Assembly (NCBI GenBank): GCA_024362935.1
Contig: JANCRA010000001.1
Location: 61,346,930-61,410,929 of the forward strand
Direction of reading: 5' to 3'
Length of the DNA: 64,000 bases
Source: Setophaga petechia
Lineage: Eukaryota > Chordata > Aves > Passeriformes > Parulidae
The notes beneath the pieces were generated by a model that searched no databases, had not been told where the DNA came from, and was given only the letters and a program-made list of their open reading frames with translations. A program made the position numbers and the translations under genes. How positions within the stretch are numbered: the stretch's first letter is position 1; each line of letters opens with the position of its first letter. Of the stretch, positions 1 through 11,719 are shown piece after piece.

Positions 1-3000
1 TCTGCTCAATCTCTGCAGACTAGAGAGATCCACAGAATGATGTGGGTTGCCCGCTCTGTCATTCCTTCTCACTCACACATCTGCATCCCCAGCTGGTAGT
101 GCTGGGGTCCTGCATGAACCCAAAACCTCGTCTGGAGTAATGGCCTGCCAGCACACAACAGCCAAGAGCCCTTTCTCTCTTTCCCACCCCAATTTTTCCT
201 GTCTGTGAGCTCTTGGCTGAAACTAGGAACAAACACAGTTCCCAGCCTCCTTAAACAAAGGGGATGACTCCATCCTGCACAGCATTTCTGCAGAAGGACT
301 GTCACAATTACAGATAGTCACATCCTTGTGGTTCCCCTTCAGGGGCTGACACAGGACGGGTGACACAGCAACTCCTGATGTTGAGACACGCAGAGGAGGG
401 AAGGGTTACTGCAATCCACCAGCACCTCAGCCAATAACTGCTTTGTGTGTCAGAAAAGTGGTACTTAATCTTGTGTTTGTGGGTCAGGGACAAGCTCCAC
501 AAAGTTACTGCCCTGTGAGCAGGCAGTGACTGTGAGAAAGGGGCTGCATTTCAGCACAGGAACCTCAGAGAGCTGTGCTGTTGCAGCATGCATTAAACAC
601 AACTCCCCAACACTGGGGCTGAGCTAGGTGCTCACTCAGAGTAAAGACTGAAGAAGGAATTTCTGAGATAGCTGTTCCATGCAGGAATTTTTCACCAACT
701 GATGGCTCTCAAGGAGATGTTTTAAAAGTATCAGACCAGCAGTGCCCAGATCTTCATGGCTCTGAGCCCAAAGCTGTAAGCCTACCAGAAAGGTCAGGCT
801 CTGACTTCTCGCTGTTCCTAGAGGAACATAAAGCAGCTCACTTTGTGGGGATGGGATCCAGGACACTGACACAAAGGCTCGCTGACTCCAGGACTGGCTG
901 GAAACATGGAAGGGGGTATTTCTTGGCCTATCCTTGCAGGAGCCTTCTATGTGGAACAGGGATTGTGGAGCAAAGTCCAGAATAGCCACTGTCTGGACTC
1001 TTCTACATTGTGCCTGTCAGAAGTTGTTCTTGAGCCCTTTGAAGGCTCTACCCTCATTTTTTTGCTGGTTGAATTCCTCAATGCTTGCCAGTGTCCTCTT
1101 CCAAAAACCATCATGAGATTAATGACTTCCAGGTCAACAGCAGATATATCTGATGGCACTAAAATGCCAATTCTTGCACAGTTCAAAGACTGTCAGATCT
1201 TTGGGGGCCCCAAAGCTGCAAGTCTCTGAATTTCATGAGGTAAAACAGGCAGCTGTGGGCTTGACATAAGTCTATATAGTCTATAGGCAGAAGGTGGTGA
1301 ACAAAGTAGAGAAGGCATTGTACAAAATGAAAACAAAGAGAAAATAGGAATTCAGCAAGGGAAGGAAAAGGATTTCAATTCCAAATAGATACAGAAGAAT
1401 GAGGAAGATTTCTTTAGGGTGCTGCGAGAGCCATCAGCACTTGAGATCCTCATCTTGACCCTTCTGTATTCAGTTTTCCAAGATAACCTCATGGTGGCAA
1501 ACCCCAAACTGAAGGACAGAGCCTAACAAACTCCAACACTGGAGCATATTTGGACCTGAACTTCCAGGTCAGATCCCTCCTAGAGGAATCTAGCTGTTTC
1601 TAGATCCCTTTGAGCACTGAATACATATGCAGTAAATTGGGACAATCAAAGGCTTCACTTTAAAACCACTCATTTAAAATCCAGCTCCTAATATAGACAG
1701 TTGTAGTCTTCCCATTACTGTTCTAAATCTTGGGCAGGTATTTTCTCTCTTCTGTTTTTACTTTAAAACTGTTAATTAATTTCTTGTACTTAGATCTGGA
1801 GAACCCAGTATTTGACATTTACAAATGTTTTTATCCACCACTAAATGAACTACACCCATTGCCTAGCAAGGAAACTTCCCTCCTGCCCATCACCACAGGT
1901 GTCTAAATGCCTGTTTAACCACATAGCCTAAAGCTTAAATACACACAGAATCTGATGTAAAAATCGTGGTTTCTATTGAAAACAGCTAAAGCCTACAATT
2001 AAGGATTACACTTCCTTTGAACTGGTCACTGGATAAATAGAGTATCCATTTCTTGGAGTTCCCAGGCTTTAAGGATAAAAAAAACATGGCTGCAATTGTT
2101 TGTGGGGGAGGGGGGGTAGAGCAAGTTCATTTTTCACTTTGTTCTTGGAGTCAGGGTTGAAGAGAATGTATTAGGCAGTGTAAGTAAACCTGTATAATTA
2201 TTGCCTGTGCTATACTTATTTTAGATACAATTTAAGATTATTTCACCTTCTGTGGGGAAAAAAAAATCTTAGCTTTTCATTACAAAAAAATTAAAATCAA
2301 TCCCTGTAAATCCTAAGGACTGTGAAGTCTAAGGTACATTCTTAATTTTGTGGGGTTGAACTAGGAAGGGTCATGTGTAATATTTAACCTATATAGTCAC
2401 ACCACATATGCATACAGAAATGCTCCAAAGCTTTTCAAGGGCACAGGGTTCTGGAAAAAGAGCAAAGAAGGACCATCCCCATAGAATTTACCTGCCAAGT
2501 ATAAATCTTCCCAAAACTACATCATTGGCTATAGCTCTTGAGCACAGCACACCTGAGAAAACCTTTAATTGCAAAGCACTACTGATCTTTTTGTGGATTT
2601 AGGAGCCTCTGGAAAATGAAAACAGCAAGTTGCAATTCAGCAGCTAATAAGAACACACACAAAAATCATTCTCTTAATAAAGCTGAAAAGCTCACATAAA
2701 TTTCAGTGTCCTTGAGATACTGTAACTGCACCCGAGGTCAGTTCCAGCTGATGTTGGTCCCACAGGGAGTTTTTTAACTGCTGTTCACTAAGCTGTAGTC
2801 ATTCCTACTTTTCATGTCAATAAATCATGGGATTCATGCAATCAGCTAGAACTCACTGTGGCCTGCTATCTCCATCTCATCATCATATGGGTGTCTAATT
2901 TAATTTACATAACCAGCATAGTACAGGCCAAAATATGTGCTAAGGGAGTCTTGCCTAATTATTTTGTCCGGAATTTAGACTCATGTTCACTCAATTTCAG

Positions 3001-6000
3001 TAAGTTAATTTTTGATAGAATCCACTTCTAGATTCAAACCAGTATTTTCCAAGCTCTGTTGCAAGCCAAGGAGAGATTGACCATAGTTCTAACACCTTTT
3101 CCTTGCAGCTCCCTTGAAATAATCCACCTTCTCCATTGACCTAAGCCAGTCCTAGGAATCTGAAGGAAAATTAAAGAATCAATCAAATTCACCTTTTGGC
3201 CCTCCTGCACCCTCCTATTTGCTTACCAAGTCTTAATTTGGGATTATACATTATACATTTTTATACATTTCTTTGGAAATACATTGTTTCCAGCACTGCT
3301 TGGGACTTAACTACTATTGTTGTAACTTTCCCAGTCATCTGCATCATGTACCTAATTGTCTTGTCTGCTGAATAACTGTAAAAGGGAAAATTCAGATTTG
3401 CAGTTCATACTTAGGAAGATTCTATCTGGCAAAATGCAATTTTTGGTCTTAAGATGCTGCATTTCTACTAAGCTCCTTCTGAAAAAACACATTTAGAGCA
3501 CCACACAGGAAAAGGTATGGGATTGTAAGAGAAGCACTCACACAAAGACAAGCCTGTATCACTTACAAATATCACAATTGTATCATTTCTTCCAGTGATA
3601 AAACTACCACAAAGTCTGGTTTATTCTGCAGCCTCCTAAACTTTGTGTGTCAAATGCCACATATTTTTACCACTTTTTTCCCTAGCAATGGTCTCTGTCA
3701 AATAATCCTGAAATTAAATTAAAAAATAAAAATAAAAATATGAGATAAGGGAATAAAAAGCCCTATAAGGCACTTGTAGCTTTTGAAACACTGTATCTAT
3801 TTAATATTAGAGTTATTTCAAATCCTGTGAGCCATCTGGAACATTATGGCTGTGTCTTGATTGCCAGAAATGGCTTTCTTTTGTTTATTCACTAGTAGAG
3901 ACAGTTTCTAGTCTACAGAGAGTCTTAGTCTTATCACTAAACAAACCAGATAGTCAGTCATGAACAAATGAGTACAGTGAACCCTGTCCTTAAATGCCCC
4001 ACAGCAGCAGCCTGCCTGCCTCCCTTGGGATTTCACAGGAGCTGCTTCATCTACCACAGGTAGGCACTGCCCGAAAACACATGATTGCTGCTGGTACAAA
4101 TGGGTTTTCCTCTATGGAAATCCTTTCTTTCTGCAAATGCAAACCCCAATGCTTGAGAGCTTTTAATTTCTAAAGAATTTTCTGGAGAAAATACAGAGCC
4201 TATGTAGAAGGAAAAGGATATCTCAGTGTAGATGTACTTCAATATAAAAATGGCTCATGCAACCGAGGCCTTTTGCCTTTGCTCTCAAGAGACATCTAAA
4301 ACTTTATGTTAATATAATATGATGCAAATACTTTTTGTGTATGTGGAATGGGTGTAACATCCCTGTTACTCACACTCAAAGGAAATGAAAGGGTTCTTTA
4401 ACCCTAAAACTTGTAAACTTATCACTTCTGACATTATTAGAAAGCAAGCATAGAAGGGAAATCCTTTCAGAAGGAAAACTAAAACCAAATCACACCTCAC
4501 CTCAAAACTATTCACCCCTGAAGTTTGGCAGAACTCTTGTGGTACCATTGGCCAGACACAAATGGAGCAGCCTTGTTTTACAAATCCAGTTGACATTTAT
4601 TTTTCTAAGACAAGCCTGTCCTGTCCTGTTCTTGTGCTCTCAGCAGCCTCCTCGAGGCCTGATCTGATAACTCCTGGAGCTCAGAGGAAATCTGTCTCAC
4701 ACCACAGCTGTAATCATGCCAGTCTGAAGCAGATGTGTGCTCTTATCACTGTTTGCTTGTAAAGCAACAAAGTAATTTACTCTTGCCTAATCAATCTCAG
4801 CTGTTAAGAGTAAACACATTTGCTTTAGACATGTTTTTTATTGTTCAGCTGCTTTACTGCTTTTCTCTCTCTTTCACCTCCTTTATGGATATAGGAATAT
4901 TGCTTTATTTTCACACTCAAAAATCAGAACAATTCCCTTTTCTTTTTTCTTCCAGTAACATCCATGCCATAAATTTTTGCATATTTATTTCCTTTTCTCT
5001 TTAACCCTCACAACTTTGGACACAGAAACCTAATAAATTACAAAATGGGAAAAAACCAGAGAAATTGTATTGAATTTTAAACTTGCATCTACACGATAGA
5101 AAAGAACTAGCCAATGGATTTCTGACCCAAAGCAGAAATATGGTAACAGCCACAACCTAATCAGTGTTTTGCTCTGCCTTTGGACTGCATACATCCTGCA
5201 GCTCTCAGCTACCGTTAGCTATATGCCCAATTCAAAATCCACCTACAAAGTGAGGTAGCATCAGCATCCCATTTCTTTCCAGATACATTTTTGGATCCTT
5301 TTTTTGACCTCTTCTGACTATGGCATTTAGGGCACTTATTTTGCCAATTAAATTAGTAAAGTATTTCAGAAATTTGCCTTAAAAATATTTGGGAAAAGCA
5401 TGCATCTACAAAAACCAAACCAAACAACAACTTCGTTGTACCAAGCTGTGGGCAGCAGAGCACTAGGGCAGGAATGCCACTGAGAGGCAGATGAGCCCTC
5501 TGTGCTGTCACCCCCCTCCCCACCTCAGTTTGGGGACTTGCCCCCTCACCCCCTACAAACTAGATCTAGTTTTTTGACTTTTAGGGCACACTAAAAGGCC
5601 CATTTGTTCTCCCTAGGAAGAAAACTAAGAGGAGCCTGATGAGAGATCATAAAATTGGCTCCATTCTCACTTCCAAGAGCAGTGATTTGGATGTTAATAG
5701 GAAAACTGAGGGAGAAGACTCTCCAGAGAAGCCTGTGTGTAAAACTATTCCCAAAGGGTATCAGAAACAGAGCTGGCACTTAATTTCTAAACATTTATTT
5801 AGAAACAAAGAAGGAAATTCATTCTGGTGCCTAAAAATAAAAAGGTCCCTTATTTTCAGAGGTGCATAGAACATACATATCACACTCACCCAGCAGTCAC
5901 TTGTACAGAACATCCCATTTGCTCAACTTTTTGGATTTGACCAAAAAGGCAGGAAGATAAAACAGGCAGTCTAACACACAATTTGGAACCATAGGCAAAT

Positions 6001-7010
6001 TAACACATAGGATCATGACACCTTCATGAATTACAAAAAAAAACCGCATAAAATATTTTTTTAAAGCAACATCATTAAGAACCTGTGTGAAGTGAAAGTG
6101 CAGTGAAAGAAAGGAATACGATTAGCAGTGAAATAAGTTTTGAATTTGAAAACAAAGATTTTTGGAAGCTGAATTGTATACATTAAATTTTTTCCCATTC
6201 CTTGGGACTAATCATTTTAACTATGCTTATTTGCTGGTATGTACTTGATAAAACCCTGCACATATTGTGCTCTAAAGAAAGAAGAGAATAAAAGATAATT
6301 GCCACAAACGTTCATCCCAGATCAAGGTACAGTAAAGACCTTCCCTCAAGGTGGCACATCAATGAGAGCCTGCTATAAAAGGTGTGGTACTACAACTAGA
6401 ACACTCATTCTGCCTGAAAAAATATCTACCACAGTTTGCAAAGCTAGCTGTGCAGCCTTATTTAAATTAAAAATTGCAGTGGAAAGTCTTCTTTCAGTTA
6501 AATCTGAATATAAAAGTATCCAATTTAGCAATAATTGTGATGCTTTTTGCTTTACATATAAATGCAGATTCTCTCTCCTGGGTCATCACCAAATGGAAAG
6601 GAATTGTGTCACTGGAGGAGACTATGATGAATCCACAATGATGTACTGAATAATTAGAAATGCTCAGTTGACAGCACTAAACTACAACTATAGGAGGTTT
6701 ATAATGATTAAAGTAGACCAGCAAAATATATTTCCATTATAAACTAAACCTTTCCAAAGAGACAAAACCATGATGATAAAGAGGCCAATGTGGAATTAAT
6801 CAGAGCTACAACGGCAATACCAACATTTATCTTCAAGAGATGATGGCTGAACTTGTCAAATAAAAACCAGCAGAGAGTTCCTTACTGAGGGTAGATAAGT
6901 TCCACCTCTACTAACTGAATATTTTATAATCTGCTTATACAGCAGCTCATCCCTACAGCTGTCCCTTCATTTTAAATCCACCTGCTGTTTTAGCTGTGCA
7001 ATAAAGTGCT
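1..7010. other. Non-coding unique DNA, no gene seen
   Basis: No open frame here has recognisable protein similarity or coding character. The frames at 636-989 (minus) and 906-1229 (plus) overlap on opposite strands and look like chance. Visible details are a G-rich run near 2103-2116, an A/T-rich simple stretch near 3716-3750 and a C-rich block at 5511-5553. Sequence is AT-rich and CpG-poor, as expected of avian intergenic or intronic DNA. Confidence 0.7.
5511..5553 (-). other. C-rich block, possible G-quadruplex on minus strand
   Basis: Four C runs of 6, 4, 5 and 5 bases lie at 5511-5516, 5518-5521, 5541-5545 and 5549-5553. On the minus strand these are G runs separated by loops of 1, 19 and 3 bases. 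The 19-base loop is longer than in canonical quadruplex motifs, so folding is uncertain. Confidence 0.3.
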
Positions 7011-7595
7011 GAATTCCATCTTCAGCATCTAGAAGGGTGAAAAATACACAAATCCCTACTCTTCTGAAACTAAAGGTAAAGCAAACTTTGCTTTTCTTTT
7101 AACTAAATGTTCTTCCTTTGTACCCTACTTCAGATACCTTGTGGCAGAAAAAGAGAGGAAAATTATTTGTAGTGGACACATGATGCACTGCATGATGTAA
7201 CTATCACAGAATTCAGTCTTCAGCATCAAATAGGGTGAAAAATACACAAGTCCCTGCTCTTCTGAAACTAAAATGTAAAGCAAACTTTGCTTTTCCTTTC
7301 ACTAAGTGTTCTTCCTTTGCATCTCACTTCAGATACCTTGTGGCAGAAAAAGAGGGGAAAATGATTTGTAGTGGACACATGATGCACTACATGATGTAAC
7401 TATCACAGTCTTCAGCATCAAAAAGGGGGAAAAATACACAAGCCCCTGCTGTTCTGAACCTAAAGTTTGCTTTTCTTTTAGCTAAATGTTCTTCCTTTGT
7501 ACCCCACTTCAGATACCTTGTGACAGAAAAAGAGAGAGGAGAATTATTTGTAGCAGACACGTGATGCAATGCACTGCATGATGTAACTATCCCAG
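7011..7595. repeat. Three-copy tandem repeat, unit about 190-200 bp
   Basis: Three head-to-tail copies are visible, at about 7011-7208, 7209-7408 and 7409-7595. The anchor ttcagcatc recurs at 7021, 7219 and 7411, giving spacings of 198 and 192 bases. Each unit holds the same ordered blocks: a gtgaaaaatacacaa-like block, a tgcttttc block, cttcagataccttgtg and a final atgatgtaactatc. Copy 3 has lost about a dozen bases in its middle (near 7460) and gained a short gatgca-type duplication near 7563-7580. Divergence among copies is low to moderate, so the triplication is not very old. An open frame at 7387-7569 on the minus strand lies within copy 3 and is a by-product of it. Confidence 0.93.
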
Positions 7596-10500
7596 CTATG
7601 ATGCTGAAACCCTTCCCTCAAGCTGGCAAACATCTCCATGCTGACAGACCCCACTGGTACCCAGCTGGGCAGGAAGGTCAGCCTGAGAACATCCCATTGT
7701 AGGATCTATTGTTTGCCTGTGAACTGGGCCTTGTCCATCAAATTAGTCACTTAAAGAAATGAAGTTACGTGGTTAAATGGCTGTTTCCCGTGGCTATTGG
7801 ACAAAATATATTACATCTCCAGGCATATGATCAAATGACTGAGAATCTGACCTAAATTTACTTACTGTGCTAAACAGTCATAGGAAAAAGAAAAAAAAAA
7901 AAAGAATTATGCCTCACTGCCTACTGTCAGCCACAAAGAATATCTATCAGTCTGTAACTGCAGATGAAATGCAGTTTTGTAGTTTTCTGTGCCAGCTTTT
8001 TGAAGCAATTGCAGGTCAGGTGACAAAAGACATTTCAGAGAGTTTAGGGCTTTTTCTTGTTGTTTGGTGTTTTTCTTCCTGGAAGCTTTATGCTAACTGT
8101 TTTTGCACTTTGGAAACCCTAAAATGATATGTTTTAGAGGTCTTTTGACTAAGCTTTTGTGGAATTTCCACTTGAGACAAATGCAAGATGAATCCTCACA
8201 AAAATACCAGTCTCAAATACAGCAGAAGTACAAACAGATCATAGTCTCACACATTTGCTGCACCAGACTAAAGACATGTGCACTTTTTAGAAATAAGCTT
8301 TCAATGGGAGGAGGGGGCATTTTGAAATTTCACAGATTCCCTTGATTTCCAGAGCACCTGCTCAAAGCTATTAATATGTAGCCATTTGAAAACAGGCTGA
8401 GTTCTTTTATCATTATGTCACTTAAAAGAAATCTGGCAAAAATATTACATTCAGTTAACAAGTCTGAATATTTCCAATTGAAATTCAAATGTTTTGGGCA
8501 TCCAACTGTCTTTAATTCTTTTATAAATAGATATTTATCTTCTGGTAACACCAGTTTTTCAGTCCATAACACCCCTGAAGAACATGTGGCTCATGGCCAT
8601 TTTGAGAAGCTGCAGGTGATGAGAAAGAGGGCTAGGGGAGTGGTCTGCACCAACAAAACAGGATTTGTGTGCAAAGCAGAGCATGTAGGTGAGTGTTATG
8701 GAATAACCAGCAGTTTTTTAGGGGAAAAGGGAGGAGAAGTAGGGGATAAATCCCAGTGTATGGCAAACCTGGGTGCCACAGCTCAGAGGAACCCAGTAAG
8801 AGCAGGGACTGCCTGCACCAAATGCAGCAGGAGCTGGGTGCTGTGTGTGAGATCAGAGGGTCTGGCTCAGTTCAGTGGAAGCCCTTGCACCAGGCCATGG
8901 CCAAAGGCTGTCAGGAGAAGACACTGCAGGACTAGAGCCTTTCTCAGGTGCCACCAGCAGCAGAACAGGGAATAAAAGAACATGAAAAGCAACTTTCTGG
9001 TTGCTCATGAACAAGCAGCCCAGAGTGACATGCTTGGATAGCTGTGTGCGTGTGTGGAAAACTTGTGAGCTTAAGGGACTGTCCTTGCAAATGCCATGTA
9101 GAATATTGTCTCTCCCAGGTGTAGCTTTGCTGTTTGGTCTGTTACAACATTCAAAATGACAAGTTGCATTCAGTGTCATAGGTGGTTTAACTTGACAGAA
9201 ATGTAACATTAAAAAGTTTTATTCATATTCCTCCCTTCATCTCCAGCTTCCTTTTGGCACCTCTCACCAGACTCAACAAAAAGAGTTTGTTCTTGGTTAT
9301 TCCTTTAACCACTTTTAATTCACAAAAGCTGCTATCATGGGACTTTTAAAAACATTTTTAAGTTTTTCTTCTTTGTTCTTATGTGAATATACCTTTTTAC
9401 AAAAACAAATGTCTTTTATCCCAAAAGAACCAACTTTATTCCCTGTCCTAGGCACAGCCCAGCTTTATTTCACAAAATCAAGCGACAGGACATTCAACAA
9501 GAGGCAGGGTGAGGGGAAGAGAGACACATCCTGACACATTGAGAGCATGTTGACAAACTCCTTTAAACATCAAAAGGCTTCCTTCTTTTTGCAATTCATG
9601 TAAAGCTTTTGCTCCAAGGCTTTTGAACAAATTCTCCACTGGCAGTCCCTCAAGGATTAGATTGTGAATATTATAGCTCACAAAAACAAAAAAAACCACA
9701 CCACTGCTTACAGATAAACCTTTGCTTCTGTGAGCCAAAGCACTGCCCCCATCCATAGCCATATTTTAAAGTCTGGAGAAAATGAGCATTGGAGTCAATT
9801 TTTAAAGGCACCTTGAATATATGTCTGGTGGCTCAAAAATGTCTCAAGCCAACCCTTTTTTCCTTTCTCTGGAACCTGATGCAGTGATCATTTCTCTAAT
9901 GTTTCAGATTATTAAACCTGGATAATAATTCCTTGTTGCCAGCACAGTGAAGTTCTCTCCACCTGCCCCAGACCCCACATCCCTCCCCCCCCAATAACTG
10001 AAATCTCTGCTCTTCATATACCAAATAAAGAACTGCAGCCAGAAACAAGGGAGCTGCAGCTGAGCTGACAGAGACAAACTTCAGGTTATACCAAAGATCT
10101 CCTTACAAGCTGTGCCAAGCAGTATTACAAGCAGAGCCAGCAATCTGAACCAGCAGCCCTCTAACTCTCACTGCCTGCACTGTATTCCTACCTTCAGCAA
10201 AAAAAAAATCCTTCAGGGCAGCAACAATAGCAGCAAACCTGTCATGAACAGCCATGGTACTGTCACATCAGAGACTCCCCCATGTCACCTACAGCCTTTA
10301 GCTCAGCTGTTTGCCTCTTTGGGGACAACTTGCCCTGGCTGTCAGGAAACAGTGTGTACATTGGTTCCCTCACAAGCAACAAATAAATAAAACAGTCCTA
10401 TTCTTTGGGAAACAAAAAACTTTGGGATTTTTAAAAAAAGAAGCCAAAAGCTGCCTCTGTGAACAGTCCTGTATATGAAGCAGCACAGAAGAACTTATAT

Positions 10501-10970
10501 GTAAATAGATCATGTAGAATCACTGTGGTTTGTTTCCCTTCCCTGCACCAGCACTGGGAAAGAGATTGTTTTTAGCACATGCCTACTAGAGAAATGTTTT
10601 TCCAAAACACATCACTGAAGTCCTTGAATCACAGCCAAACAATTGGCTGAACCTCTAGAAACCTACCAATCATTGCCTAGGGCACTGGCATCCAAAAGCA
10701 CAAAAAAAGGCCTAATTTTTAATGTCTCATCAGCCTTTGTGCTGTGTCAACAGCAACAACCACCACCACAGATCAGGGAGCATATCTGTTCAACAACAGT
10801 CTTTGGAGCCACCCATTAGCTAACAGCATCTGAAGAGAGAGAAACTTTATAAAAGCAACTTTTTGGTGCAGTCAAAACATTTACACCCCAGCTGAGTTGT
10901 TGCAGCGGCAAACTTAGGGCATTCTGATAAAGTAACACAACTTCAGAAAAATTTGCAGTATGAAGATAAG

Positions 10971-11046
10971 TTTTGAGGTGACCAAAATTGTTGGAGTTTA
11001 TTATTTATTATTGTTTTGAGGTGACCAAAATTGTTGGAGTTTATTA
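10971..11046. repeat. 43-bp direct tandem duplication
   Basis: The block starting ttttgaggtgaccaaaattg at 10971 recurs at 11014. The two copies agree over at least 33 consecutive bases. The left copy also carries a short ttatt-rich spacer that completes the 43-base period. It looks like a simple replication-slippage duplication of unique sequence. Confidence 0.92.
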
Positions 11047-11699
11047 CTATCTCTGGCCACCTAAAATGCAGTGGCTAAGAAGTATCACATGGGAGTGAGT
11101 TGAGAAGTAACAAGTATCAAAACTTACTTGGTAATATGGTTAAGAGGCAGAAGAAATAAAAAGTAGAAACATCTTCAAGTTACAAAGCTCCACAGAACTG
11201 AAATTGGCAGGAAATTATTCCATAGCATATGTCAGAAAGCTCAATTACCTAAGTACACTCAGAAATCCAAATTAATCTAATAAAATACTTAAACCACAAA
11301 ATCCTCATGTAGGTACTCTCATTCAGAATTATGCTGGATTTTGTGTTGCTCATCCTGAATTCTTTTTAACAATTAACCTGGAAGAATACACTTCACATCA
11401 ACTGTAAGCCCCATTCTTACAACAATTTGCACAGCAAGCCCAAAAGCAGCAAAGGTGTGACAGAGGCAGCAGCACTGTGTACCTGAATGTAAACCCCTGC
11501 AAAAAAAAATAGATAAAAACAAATGTATGTGTGCCCCCCACTAGGCATGCTGGCTTTCATAGCATCTCAAACCAAAGACAGAGATAAACTAAGCCATATA
11601 AAAGTTGAGTTTCCACAATCTAACAAAGATGCCTTTACATAACCAGTGCTGAAAAAACACAGATTTATTTTTACTGTGGAGTAAGCATCAAGATCTCTT

Positions 11700-11719
11700 A
11701 AAAAAAAAAAAAAAAAAAA
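11700..11719 (+). repeat. Poly(A) tract, 20 bases
   Basis: An uninterrupted run of 20 A residues, the longest homopolymer in the window. It could be a slippage tract or the tail of an old retroposed copy. I see no recognisable LINE or gene-derived sequence immediately 5' of it, so the second reading is unsupported. Confidence 0.9.

Noticed and set aside
2352..2378. ggggttgaactaggaagggtc as a CR1 piece
   Set aside because: Too short, and flanks give no CR1 continuation.
7387..7569. Minus-strand frame in the tandem array
   Set aside because: It is present only because of the sequence of repeat copy 3; the other copies do not preserve the frame.
7011..7595. Tandem repeat as a CRISPR array
   Set aside because: Units are about 195 bp, contiguous, imperfect and without short repeats alternating with unique spacers, and the window is vertebrate DNA.
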